Assembly (NCBI RefSeq): GCF_001293685.1
Contig: NZ_BCAG01000003.1
Coordinates: 2,644,501 to 2,708,500, forward strand
Origin: Desulfatitalea tepidiphila
GTDB taxonomy: Bacteria; Desulfobacterota; Desulfobacteria; Desulfobacterales; Desulfosarcinaceae
Length of the DNA: 64,000 nucleotides
Direction of reading: 5' to 3'
Part shown: in pieces, positions 8,065 through 16,955 of the stretch
Position numbering within the stretch: position 1 is the first letter of the stretch
How the letters are laid out: the number at the start of each line of letters is the position of its first letter
The notes under the pieces: generated by a model
What the model saw: only the letters and a program-made list of their open reading frames with translations
Told to the model about the DNA's origin: nothing
The model's database searches: none
Program-made: the position numbers and the translations under genes

Positions 8065-9360
8065 ATGCCTGACAAGAAACGGGTTTCCACGGGATTGAAG
8101 GCCCTTGACCAGCGCCTGGACGGCCTGTTTATCGGCGACAACGTCATCTGGTATGACGAGGCCGGCAGCCTGGCTTTTCCTTTCACACTCAACTTCATCC
8201 GCGAATCCCAGAAGCAACACAAGCCGATGGTCTACGTCTCCTTCGACCGTTCGCCCAAGAGCCTCATGGAGGAGCTGGGACCGTTGGCCGAGTACAACGA
8301 CCTGACCATCCTGGACTGTTTTACCCATGGCAAGGGCGACGGTTCGTCGGTCTTCGCCAACTTTTATGCACAGCGGGGCGTGCAATGGCCCTGCCGCATC
8401 GTCCGAACGGACGAACCATGGAAACCCGAGCTGGTGGCCAAGGCCATTTACGACATTCATCGGCAGCTGACGGGTGACGTGCGCTTTGTCTTCGAAAGCC
8501 TGACCGGAATGCAGGACTTGTGGGAGGGGGAAGAGAACATTTTAAAGTTCTACTCGCGATCCTGCCCGCGGCTTTACGAACTGCAGACCATCGCCTACTG
8601 GATCATCGAAAAGGGGGCCCACAGCCATCGTCTCAAAGCCCACATCAACCAGATCGCCCAGGTGGCCATCGAGCTGGGGGTGCGTCGAGGCAAGAGCGCC
8701 CTGACGATCCTCAAGGCCCACAAACGCCACCCTGACACCCTGAACAAACCGGAACTCTTCTGGGCCGACGGTATGGCCGTGGGTTTCGATGCCGACCGGT
8801 CCATGACCGAAAAAATCGACCTGGGCGGCCGCCTCAAGTCGATCCGCACCCGCCAGGGGCTCTCCCAGAAAGAGCTGGCCGTGCTGGTGGGCGTCACTCC
8901 CAGCACCATCTCCCAGATCGAAAGCAACCTGATCTATCCGTCTCTGCCCGCCCTGGTCAAAACCGCCCAGGTGCTCGGCGTGGAGGCGGCCTACTTTTTC
9001 AACAAGAACGGAGAAGAACGCAAGCCCACGATTTTCTCCGGTGAAGGCAAACGCGTTCAATTTTCCCAGATGCCCAAGGGCAGCATCGACGGCCGCCACT
9101 TGCTGCCGGCGGACCTGCCTGCCGGCGTGGAACCTTACATCATCGAAATCTCGGCCGGCCGGAAAATCCCCTCCCATTTCTTCACCCACAAGGGAGAAGA
9201 GTTCGGCTATCTGATCGATGGCGAGCTGGAGGTGACGATCAACAATACGGTGCGGCACATGGGACCCGGAGATGTGATCTTCCTGACCCACGACACGCCG
9301 ACGCAGTGGAGATGCGGGCCGGAGCGTATCGCTCGGTTGTTATGGTTGAAAATCCTCTAA
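8065..9360 (+). CDS. KaiC-like / XRE / cupin three-domain regulator
   Basis: A 431-aa protein with three parts. Residues about 1-230 resemble the RecA/KaiC fold ('STGLKALDQRLDGLFIGDN'), but the Walker A position reads 'DEAGSLAF', without GK[ST], so ATP hydrolysis is unlikely there. Residues about 250-315 are an XRE helix-turn-helix ('LSQKELAVLVGVTPSTISQI'). Residues about 355-430 are a cupin ('HKGEEFGYLIDGELEV', 'MGPGDVIFL'), as in XRE-cupin repressors that sense small ligands. ATG 8065 is chosen over upstream frame extension because AGGA precedes it and the preceding gene ends at 8045. The last codons overlap the AsmA-like gene. The architecture suggests a ligand-responsive DNA-binding regulator; targets unknown. 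Confidence 0.85.
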   Translation: MPDKKRVSTGLKALDQRLDGLFIGDNVIWYDEAGSLAFPFTLNFIRESQKQHKPMVYVSFDRSPKSLMEELGPLAEYNDLTILDCFTHGKGDGSSVFANFYAQRGVQWPCRIVRTDEPWKPELVAKAIYDIHRQLTGDVRFVFESLTGMQDLWEGEENILKFYSRSCPRLYELQTIAYWIIEKGAHSHRLKAHINQIAQVAIELGVRRGKSALTILKAHKRHPDTLNKPELFWADGMAVGFDADRSMTEKIDLGGRLKSIRTRQGLSQKELAVLVGVTPSTISQIESNLIYPSLPALVKTAQVLGVEAAYFFNKNGEERKPTIFSGEGKRVQFSQMPKGSIDGRHLLPADLPAGVEPYIIEISAGRKIPSHFFTHKGEEFGYLIDGELEVTINNTVRHMGPGDVIFLTHDTPTQWRCGPERIARLLWLKIL

Positions 9361-12300
9361 AACGGGCCGTGCGATGGGGCCTGTGGGGTGCCGGGGCGTT
9401 GGTGGCCCTTGTCCTGGGCCTTCATTTCCTGCTGCCCTCCCTGCTCAACATCGAAGCGGTGAAGACCAAGGTTTTGGCTCTGGCCGGCCAGACGATCCCC
9501 GGCCGAATCGATATCGACCGGCTGCGACCGGGTCTCTTTCCTCTGCCGCATCTCCTTCTTGTCGATGTTCATTATGCCCTGCCCGAAAGCCTCCAGCTCG
9601 ACGCCGCCGCGGTCATCGTTTATCCCCAAGTGATCCCGCTGTTGACCGGCCGCCTGCGTCCGGGGGCCGTGATCGTTCAAAGCCCGACGCTCTCGCTCAC
9701 GCTCCCCCGACGCCAAGACCAACCGCCGGATGCGATGGCGATGCTTGCACCGTCCGCCGACCCCCGCATGCTGAAGGCGGTCCTGGCCCGCATCCCGCAA
9801 GAATGCCGGGTGGACATCGACAACGCCCGGGTGACGCTGCGACACGGGCCGACGGCATCCGTGCGCCTCGATAGCATGTCGGCCGCCTTGATCGAGGAAG
9901 ATGACGCGGTCGTGTTGCGCATTGAAGGTCGTGGAGATCTGGCCGGCGAATTCGACATCGAAGCTGAACTGGATCGACAGACCCTTGACGGCAGCGGGCG
10001 CATCCGGCTGAAGCGGCTGGACACCGACGCCTTGGCTGCCGTAGTTCAATCGGGGCCGGCGGCCACGCGGCTTCAGGCCGAACCCGACCTCGATGTCAAG
10101 TTCGAAACCGAAGGATTCGAAACCTGGCGGACAAAATTTTCCTTCTCGTCGCCCAATGCCCGCCTGAAAAGAGACGAAGGCCGCATCGAGTTTAAAAGCA
10201 TTGCGATCGAAGGCTCCCTTCTGATGACGCCGGAACAGCTCGAGGTCGTCTTTACCCGGGTGAAAACAGCCACCCCCAAGGCCGAATTGAACGGCGAGTT
10301 GACCTGGCAAAGAGATCCAGCGGCCGATACAGCCGGTTGGCAGCTCTCGATGAAGGCCCGCGATACCGATGTCACCCGTCTGCGACGGGACATGCTCGCC
10401 TTTTTACCGGATTTGCAATTATGGACGCTGCTGAATGTCATTCGAGGCGGCACCCTCGATCACATGATGCTGACCAGCAGCGGCGGCTCCTGGGAAGAAC
10501 TCTGGCGGACGGGCCGCATGACGATCTCGGGCGAAGCCGGCGACACCCGACTCTTCATACCGGGCCCGGACCTGCACCTGACCGATGTCAGCGGCCAATG
10601 GCAGATGAAAAACGGCGTCCTGACCACCCGCAAGACCTCCGCCCGGATGGGCAAGACCCGGGGACAGGACGGCAATCTCGAGCTGGACCTCACGGAAGAT
10701 CCCCTGCGCCTGAAACTGGACATCAGGGTCGTCGCCGCGCTTTCGGAATGGCCGCCCATACTCGCCCGGGTGCTTTCAGGGCCCGGCGCACAGGCGGAAC
10801 TGGCAAGGCTCAAGGCGCTCGAGGGTACAGTTTCGGGCCGGCTCGGCCTATCGGGCGATGTGAACAACCTGGAGGTCCGGGTCACGGCCGATGACATCGC
10901 CCTGACGGCCGACCACGATCGCCTGCCCGCGCCGATCCGCATCGAAAGCGGCACCTGTGACGCCTGGCTGTCACGAGGACGCATGGGGCTGCGGGGGGAT
11001 TTCAAATTGCCCCAGGAACTGGCGATATCGGCCGAGTTCACCCTACCCATCGATGGCGCCGATCTTCAGCGCCTGAGCCTGACCGACGAGCAGTCGTCCG
11101 CAACCTTCACCGCGTCCCACGACCGTGCCCGGAAGCAATTGGACGTCCGTTTCAGCGGTCATCTGGCGCGCTCGACCCTGGCCAAAGTATGGCCCCAGGA
11201 CAACACCGGGGGGTGGATCAAAGGCGACGTGACGGCCCAGGTGGCGTATGCCCATCCCATGCAGATCACTGCCACCGGCCCTCTGGAAGCTTCCGAGGTG
11301 CGGCTGCCGCTGCCGTCGGCGCCCGCGGTCGACATCCACCGGGCTGCTCTGGACCTGCGCGGCGACACGTTGGCCATCGCTCTTCTGGATCTGTCCTACG
11401 CCGGACAGCGCTGCGTTCTCTCGGGAGATGCCCGCCTGGACGAAAACAGGATTGAACTGGCCCTGGCGCTCGACAGCGAATCCCTGGATTTGGATCCGCT
11501 CCTGGCCGCCTATCGACAGGTGAAGGAAAAGCCGGCCACCGACAGACCCGAGCCCCGCCAGACGCCCGTTTTCCGGGGCGTCATCGAGATGCGGATCGAC
11601 CGCATGACCGTTCAACAGCGGATCTTCGATTCGCTGCGGGCCACTGCCGAGCTGAAAGATAACCAGTCCACCGTCACCTTGAAGCAGGGACGGCTGTGCG
11701 GCATATCCGCCAGGGGGGAACTGCGCTGGACACCCGCGGGATGGACGATGGAGATCGAACCCTATGCCCGGCAGCAGGCGGTCCAATATTCCGGGGGTTG
11801 CCTGGTCGGCGGTGAGACCACGGAACGCGTCGAAGGGACCTTCGATGTCTCAGGGAGGCTCTCCTCATCCGGACAAAACCCGGAAGAGATCATGCGCCGC
11901 CTGCAGGGCGTCATCGACCTGAAGGCCTACGACGGAAAGATCGTCAATGTGGGCGGGGCGGGTATCTTCACCAATATCCTTACCTACCTGACAATCAACA
12001 AGCTCATCGCCGGCGACCTGCCCGATCTGCGCGAGCGTGATTTCAAATACAACCGCATCGATATGCAGCTGCAGATCAAAGACAACCGGATCGATCTCTA
12101 TCAGGCCGACCTGCTTGCGGATTCTCTGAACATGGTCGCTGCGGGAACCATCCACATGGACACCCGGCAGCTCGATCTGGACGTGCTCGTCTCGCCGCTC
12201 ACCACGGTGGATGCGCTGGTACGACACCTGCCGCTGGTGGGCCGAATCCTCAAAGGCACCCTGGTGGCCGTTCCGGTGGGGGTGACCGGTCCATTTCACA

Positions 12301-12485
12301 ACCCCCGCGTGATCCCGTTGTCTCCCAAGGCAATCGGGTCCCGGCTGGTCGGTATTCTGGAGGAAATCCTGAAGACACCTTTCCAATTGATCGAACCGAT
12401 ATTACCGTCATCCAATGACGATAACAAAGACCGGAGCAGGCCCCAGGAAAACGCTGAAGAGCCGCCGCAGACACCGGCGCCATAA
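9342..12485 (+). CDS. AsmA-like (YhdP/TamB-type) envelope protein
   Basis: About 1,047 aa with one N-terminal membrane helix ('WGLWGAGALVALVLGLHFLL') followed by a large periplasmic beta-rich region and a C-terminal AsmA-like domain ('GVIDLKAYDGKIVNVGGAG', 'ADSLNMVAAGTIHMDTRQLD', 'VPVGVTGPFHNPRV'). Family members form long lipid-transport bridges between inner and outer membranes in Gram-negative cells. ATG 9342 lies inside the end of the preceding regulator gene (19-bp overlap), implying translational coupling. The C-terminus after 'IEPILPSS' is a short charged tail. The family is firm; the exact paralogue is not. Confidence 0.85.
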   Translation: MVENPLKRAVRWGLWGAGALVALVLGLHFLLPSLLNIEAVKTKVLALAGQTIPGRIDIDRLRPGLFPLPHLLLVDVHYALPESLQLDAAAVIVYPQVIPLLTGRLRPGAVIVQSPTLSLTLPRRQDQPPDAMAMLAPSADPRMLKAVLARIPQECRVDIDNARVTLRHGPTASVRLDSMSAALIEEDDAVVLRIEGRGDLAGEFDIEAELDRQTLDGSGRIRLKRLDTDALAAVVQSGPAATRLQAEPDLDVKFETEGFETWRTKFSFSSPNARLKRDEGRIEFKSIAIEGSLLMTPEQLEVVFTRVKTATPKAELNGELTWQRDPAADTAGWQLSMKARDTDVTRLRRDMLAFLPDLQLWTLLNVIRGGTLDHMMLTSSGGSWEELWRTGRMTISGEAGDTRLFIPGPDLHLTDVSGQWQMKNGVLTTRKTSARMGKTRGQDGNLELDLTEDPLRLKLDIRVVAALSEWPPILARVLSGPGAQAELARLKALEGTVSGRLGLSGDVNNLEVRVTADDIALTADHDRLPAPIRIESGTCDAWLSRGRMGLRGDFKLPQELAISAEFTLPIDGADLQRLSLTDEQSSATFTASHDRARKQLDVRFSGHLARSTLAKVWPQDNTGGWIKGDVTAQVAYAHPMQITATGPLEASEVRLPLPSAPAVDIHRAALDLRGDTLAIALLDLSYAGQRCVLSGDARLDENRIELALALDSESLDLDPLLAAYRQVKEKPATDRPEPRQTPVFRGVIEMRIDRMTVQQRIFDSLRATAELKDNQSTVTLKQGRLCGISARGELRWTPAGWTMEIEPYARQQAVQYSGGCLVGGETTERVEGTFDVSGRLSSSGQNPEEIMRRLQGVIDLKAYDGKIVNVGGAGIFTNILTYLTINKLIAGDLPDLRERDFKYNRIDMQLQIKDNRIDLYQADLLADSLNMVAAGTIHMDTRQLDLDVLVSPLTTVDALVRHLPLVGRILKGTLVAVPVGVTGPFHNPRVIPLSPKAIGSRLVGILEEILKTPFQLIEPILPSSNDDNKDRSRPQENAEEPPQTPAP

Positions 12486-12574
12486 AAACAAACGGACGGA
12501 AAAGAGTTGATGAATTCGCAAACAGATGCTGTCGGACGGCAATGGCAAGCGCCCCAACCTGTAAAGCGGAGAAC

Positions 12575-13162
12575 ATGACGCCCATATTGGATAAACTCAC
12601 GGAGATCTACGACCTGCATGCGGCCCGGACAGCGCAATTCCGGCAAGCGGCCGCGTGTGCCAAAGGCTGCGCCTTCTGCTGCACGGACGCCGGCCGCATC
12701 GACATCACCACCTTGGAAGGACTGCGGATGCGGCAGCACCTCCGGCAGGTGCCGCGGCCCCAACGGGCCGCCCTGGAGAACGCCATCGACCGGGATGCCC
12801 GCAGGCGCGAAAAAGGCCGGCCGTCCCCCTGTCCTTTTCTCCTGAAGAATATGGCCTGCCGCATCTACGACATCCGGCCATTTGCCTGCCGCCGAATCTA
12901 CTCCATGAAACGATGCGGTCCCGAGCAACCGCCGTTGCTCCACCGGGAGGCGATGGCATGGGCCGACGAGGCCATCGCGTCGCTGCAAGCCCTCGATCCC
13001 AATGGATACACCGGCCACATCTCTTACATCCTGCACATGCTCGACACGCCGGCCTTTCTGACGACCTACCTTGCCGGGGCCTTCAAGCCCGAAGCCGTCA
13101 TGATGTACGGCAGGACGCATGGCATCGTCATCAACCGGATGATGGTCCCAGCCTCCACCTAA
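12575..13162 (+). CDS. YkgJ family cysteine-cluster protein
   Basis: About 195 aa with the YkgJ/CxxxCxxCC signature: 'CAKGCAFCC' near residue 30, then 'CPFLLKNMACRIYDIRPFAC' about 50 residues later. The cysteines are thought to bind zinc or an Fe-S cluster; the cellular role is unknown. Start 12575 (MTPILDKL) follows an AGCGGAG sequence; an ATG at 12542 is also in frame but less well placed. It is convergent with the zinc-ribbon membrane protein, with only 16 bp between their stops. Confidence 0.8.
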   Translation: MTPILDKLTEIYDLHAARTAQFRQAAACAKGCAFCCTDAGRIDITTLEGLRMRQHLRQVPRPQRAALENAIDRDARRREKGRPSPCPFLLKNMACRIYDIRPFACRRIYSMKRCGPEQPPLLHREAMAWADEAIASLQALDPNGYTGHISYILHMLDTPAFLTTYLAGAFKPEAVMMYGRTHGIVINRMMVPAST

Positions 13163-13178
13163 ACCGGTTAGTGCCTAT

Positions 13179-13943
13179 TTAGAATCGCTGCCAGCGGGTT
13201 GTTGTTGTGCGGCAGGCCTCGTACTGAATCCAGACGTTCAGCGCCATCCACACCAGAGCGGCGATCATCAGGACGATGCCGATGCCTTGGGACAGGCAGG
13301 CCAGCGCATGATCCATTTTGAGGAGCCCGGTGGTGCGCAGCAGATATTCCCAGTCATGGTAATCGGCCACCTCCTTGCCGGTCACCCCGCCGAGAAGCAC
13401 CAAGTCGAGGGCCCGCGCATCGTTAATATACGGCGCGATGTCCATGAAGCTCTCGGCCAGCCACCACTGGGCCGCTGCCGCGCCGAAGGCATCCCGGGTC
13501 TGCAGGAGCAACACCCCCATGCAAACCGCCGGCATGAGCAGCTGTCCGAGGGTGCCGCCCAGCACCTGTATGAATCGCCCGAAAGGGCTGAAAATAATGT
13601 GGCCCGCCTCGTGAAACGGCAGGTTGACCAGGTGCATGACACTGCGCCCCGCTGCATTGGACTCGATGGAAGCAAAGAGGAAAGAGAAACTCCAGATAAA
13701 CAGCAGTGCCAGCAACAGAGCCCTGCCCCCCACGACCAGCGGGTTGGGATTGACCGGCTGCGGCGGCAGCAGCAGTGTCTTCAGGGTGCCCTCAGGGGAT
13801 GCCTCGGAAGCGTTGTCCTCTGCTTCGGTCGGATAGGCCGCCTTCCGGTCCGCAGGCCGGCGGATCTTGGCAAAAATCACGCCGCAGGCAACGCACTCCG
13901 TTCCGCCGTCATCCTGTTCAAAATGGCACTTTGGACAAATCAT
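13179..13943 (-). CDS. Zinc-ribbon membrane protein with HExxH motif
   Basis: Begins with a zinc ribbon ('CPKCHFEQ', then 'CVAC'), continues through a charged linker to several membrane helices, and carries 'NLPFHEAGHIIFSPFGR', an HExxH metalloprotease-type motif placed next to a hydrophobic helix as in M50 (site-2) peptidases. Start 13943 puts the zinc ribbon at the N-terminus; a TTG at 13988, overlapping the stop of the upstream M42 gene, is the alternative. The M42 peptidase gene lies immediately upstream on the same strand, likely one operon. A role as an intramembrane or membrane-anchored peptidase is inferred from the motif only. Confidence 0.75.
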   Translation of the reverse strand: MICPKCHFEQDDGGTECVACGVIFAKIRRPADRKAAYPTEAEDNASEASPEGTLKTLLLPPQPVNPNPLVVGGRALLLALLFIWSFSFLFASIESNAAGRSVMHLVNLPFHEAGHIIFSPFGRFIQVLGGTLGQLLMPAVCMGVLLLQTRDAFGAAAAQWWLAESFMDIAPYINDARALDLVLLGGVTGKEVADYHDWEYLLRTTGLLKMDHALACLSQGIGIVLMIAALVWMALNVWIQYEACRTTTTRWQRF

Positions 13944-13984
13944 CGGGACAAATGAATTCGAACACTCTTTGCCGGACGGTGTCG

Positions 13985-15025
13985 TCAAAGGTTAATTGTT
14001 GAAACAGTTTCCAGAACCGCCACGACCAGATCGATGGTGCTTTGCACGTCCCTCTTCTGCACCACACTCATGGGTGAATGGATATAGCGCGTCGGTACGG
14101 ACAGGGCGCACACCTTGACGCCAGGCCCAGTGGTCTGACTGATGGCCGCATCGGTGGCCCCCGTGTTCTTGACGATGAGCTGGTGGGGAATGGCCGCGGC
14201 CTCCGCGGTCTCGACGAGAAAGTCCACCAATCGCCGATCGGAGATCATGCGCTGGTCCGAGATGCGGATCTCCGGGCCCTTTCCCTGGGTGGTCGCAAGG
14301 GTGTTGGGCGGCAGCTTCAATCCCGGTGTATCCGACGCCACCGTGCCCTCCAGGGCCAGAACGATCTCGGCCTGGGTCGCAAACACGGCCGGTCCGGCGC
14401 CCCGTAGTCCGTACTCCTCCTGAGTAGAGGCAATCAAAAACAGATCGCAATCCAATTTTTTGGCCTGCGCCACGGCGCTGAGCATGACGAAAAGGCCGAC
14501 ACGGTCATCGAGGGCCTTGGCGAAAAAGGCATGTTCGTTTTCCCAGCCGTCCGTGGCGAAGGTCACCGGATCGCCCACTCTGACCGACGCCAGGACCTGT
14601 TCGGCGGGAAGTCCCAAATCGATGAAGCTCTCTTCGATGGGCAAGGCGTTCTTTGCTTCCGGGCCGCTGGCCTTTTTCTGAAGATGGGGTGGTATGCTGC
14701 CGACGATGCCGGGCAGATCCCGGCGTCCATGCACCATGACCTTCTGGGCACCGAACACCCGCGCGTCGATCCCCCCCATGGGCATGACGCGGACAAATCC
14801 CTGGGGCTCGATCTTGCTCACCAGAAAACCGATTTCATCCATATGCGCGATCAAGGCCAGTCGCGGGCCTTTGCCGGGTATATGGGCAATCAGGCTGCCC
14901 ATGGCATCGGTGGAAATCTGCCCGCCGAAGGCCGAAAACTTTTCCGCAACGAGTTCCCGGACGCGCTCCTCACGTCCCGGGACGCCGGGCGTTTCGACCA
15001 ACTGCCTCAAAAGATCATACGCCAT
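13985..15025 (-). CDS. M42 family metallopeptidase (aminopeptidase/glucanase family)
   Basis: A 346-aa cytosolic di-metal aminopeptidase of family M42 (TET-like). Metal and catalytic signatures are present: 'LIAHMDEIGFLV' (His-x-Asp), 'KALDDRVGLF', 'STQEEYGLRGAGP' (Glu-Glu), and 'YIHSPMSVV' near the C-terminus. Length is typical. GAGGAG precedes the ATG. The stop overlaps a possible TTG start of the HExxH membrane protein downstream, so the two are probably translated from one message. Confidence 0.92.
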   Translation of the reverse strand: MAYDLLRQLVETPGVPGREERVRELVAEKFSAFGGQISTDAMGSLIAHIPGKGPRLALIAHMDEIGFLVSKIEPQGFVRVMPMGGIDARVFGAQKVMVHGRRDLPGIVGSIPPHLQKKASGPEAKNALPIEESFIDLGLPAEQVLASVRVGDPVTFATDGWENEHAFFAKALDDRVGLFVMLSAVAQAKKLDCDLFLIASTQEEYGLRGAGPAVFATQAEIVLALEGTVASDTPGLKLPPNTLATTQGKGPEIRISDQRMISDRRLVDFLVETAEAAAIPHQLIVKNTGATDAAISQTTGPGVKVCALSVPTRYIHSPMSVVQKRDVQSTIDLVVAVLETVSTINL

Positions 15026-15313
15026 AGGTCAACTCCTCGAGCAAAATGAAAGGGTGTTCGAACCTATCCCAAACCCGCTTAATCATCAAGTTGAAAAGCC
15101 CCAGTAAGGTGGGTGGGTTAGCGGCAGTGCCGCCTGCTCGATAGCGATGCGCAACGCGCGGTCCCTTTTTCAGCGGGATACATTGGCCTGCATGCGGCGA
15201 TGTTCTATGGAATGGGTTGTAAACAAATTTTCGGCTATCTGAGTCTTTTGTATTATCAAGGCACATGTTCTTACAGATCGTTTTCAACCCAAATTCCAGG
15301 AAAGGGAACCCAG

Positions 15314-15898
15314 ATGAAAAAGGTGATCGCGTTTGCCATTCTTTCCTTGTTGGCCATTGCGCTATTTCCCGTTCACAGTGCGATGGCACAAGGCGTCGGC
15401 GGGGCTTTCAAAATCGGATATGATTTCGAAGGGGACCATCAGGTCTCGGGCTATGGGTTCAGTGGATCGGAGGATGTCGAAACTGGAATTTCGTTGTCCG
15501 GCGAACTTCTTTTTCATCTGAACAGCCACCTCGATATGGGATTTGGACTGACCTATCAGATTCCCCGGTCCCAGGATGACTTTGAAGGGGATTTCAATTT
15601 CGTGCCGGTATATGGCCTGTTGCGGGCCAAGCTGAACGATTCGAACGTGGCCCCCTATTTTACAGGTCATCTCGGATACAATTTTTTCGATGGTGATTCG
15701 GATTATAAAGGAACGGGTATCTACGAGGCTGACTTGGAAGGTGGCTTGTATTGGGGGCTCGGCGGAGGCATCATCATCAATAAACATTTTCTGATCGAAA
15801 TGATGTACTCAGTCAACAATGGCACCGCCGAGGAGTTGGGTCATGAATTCGATATCGAATATTCCAAATTGACCCTGTCTGTCGGATATACTTTCTAA
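15314..15898 (+). CDS. Outer-membrane beta-barrel protein (Opacity/OmpW-like)
   Basis: A 194-aa protein with a signal peptide (MKKVIAFAILSLLAIALF, cleavage after 'AMA') followed by alternating amphipathic strands and aromatic girdles ('MGFGLTYQIP', 'VPVYGLLRAKL', 'YFTGHLGYNFF', 'YWGLGGGIIINKHFLIEM') and ending 'LTLSVGYTF', with the terminal Phe expected for BAM-dependent barrels. AGGAAAGGG precedes ATG 15314. It is single-gene and followed by a strong terminator. Likely a small 8-stranded barrel; no substrate is assigned. Confidence 0.85.
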   Translation: MKKVIAFAILSLLAIALFPVHSAMAQGVGGAFKIGYDFEGDHQVSGYGFSGSEDVETGISLSGELLFHLNSHLDMGFGLTYQIPRSQDDFEGDFNFVPVYGLLRAKLNDSNVAPYFTGHLGYNFFDGDSDYKGTGIYEADLEGGLYWGLGGGIIINKHFLIEMMYSVNNGTAEELGHEFDIEYSKLTLSVGYTF

Positions 15899-15920
15899 CC
15901 ATTGAAACGCATTAAAAACA

Positions 15921-15948
15921 AAAGCCTACTGCCGAAACAGTAGGCTTT
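15921..15948. terminator. Hairpin terminator identical to the one beside tRNA-Met
   Basis: AAAGCCTACTG and CAGTAGGCTTT form an 11-bp stem around the loop CCGAAA, 22 bp after the barrel gene. The same stem-loop occurs at 61936-61963 next to tRNA-Met, and a damaged version lies near 21345. It functions plausibly in both directions. Confidence 0.85.
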
Positions 15949-16082
15949 AAACATTGCCATGAAGAATGCGCTAATGGTCCCAAAGACGTTAAAAACTGTC
16001 CAAAGCTGAATTGTTCCCTTCATTCATTTCGCATGGGTAGATGATTCAAAATGCGATTGAAAAATGCCACAAGACTTAAAAA

Positions 16083-16955
16083 TCAGTCGAAAGGAAAAGC
16101 CTTTCCCGTATCTTTTGCTCTTGCCTGCATGAGGTCGAAATCGTCATCGTAAATATGAGATAAGTAACCCGGTTGTTTATGAACCATGGAGATAGATCCC
16201 GTTGGGCAGGTGGACACACACAAACCACATCCAATACATCTTTCACGTTTTACTGCTGCAATTTCGTCTATCATTTCTATTGCATTAACTTGACACCGAT
16301 CAATACAGGTTGTGCAGCCATCGCAGGTGGCTGCATCTACCAATGCATAATAGTTTGACTGTGAAATAAGGCCGGGCATATTATGTTTAGTTAAAAAAGC
16401 CAATGCCTTACAATGGCATCCACAACAGTTGCAAATGAAGATTTTATTTCCCTTGTGATTTGATGAGCAATGAACCAATCCATCTTCCTCAGCCTTATAA
16501 AGAATCTGCTTGGCTTCCTCTTTTGAAATTTCCCGTGCCATTCCATTTTCGATGTAATAGTCTGCAGCAACGCCGAATGTCATGCAAGCTTCTAATAGTT
16601 TGTCACATTTATCGCCCAGTATTTCAGATTCCTTGCGACATATACAATCAGCGACGGCGAACTTTGAGTTTGTTTCTATGATTTCCGAAACTTTCTCATA
16701 CGGCTGTATTTCTCTATCATCCTTTATTTCCCTTTCGACCGGTATAACCCGAAAACCTCCGACGCGTCTACCTTTAGCAGAAGCAACGATTCCCTCCTGG
16801 TGGAATTTTTCATACAGTTGAATGTTTTCTTTGTTTAAACGATTCAATTGAAATTCCCATATCCCAACCATCCAAGGGGCTAAGAAATAATACCTGAATT
16901 TTGCACGCATACGGCCGTAACGGCTCATGCCCGCTAAATTCTCGAGATGGATCAA
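16083..16955 (-). pseudogene. [4Fe-4S] protein, C-terminal fragment
   Basis: C-terminal portion of a ferredoxin-type protein. It carries 'ADCICRKES', a cysteine-rich 'ICNCCGCHC', and two [4Fe-4S] motifs ('CDGCTTCIDRC', 'CIGCGLCVSTCP'). The homologous block starts around 'APWMVGIWEFQLN'; the preceding frame ('TSAVDLIHLENLAGMSRYG'), open further upstream, does not resemble the family start. The expected N-terminal helix-turn-helix-like part is found separately at 18648-18944, on the other side of an IS1380-type transposase. It probably acted in electron transfer; the fragment retains all its cluster ligands and might still be translated. Confidence 0.7.
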
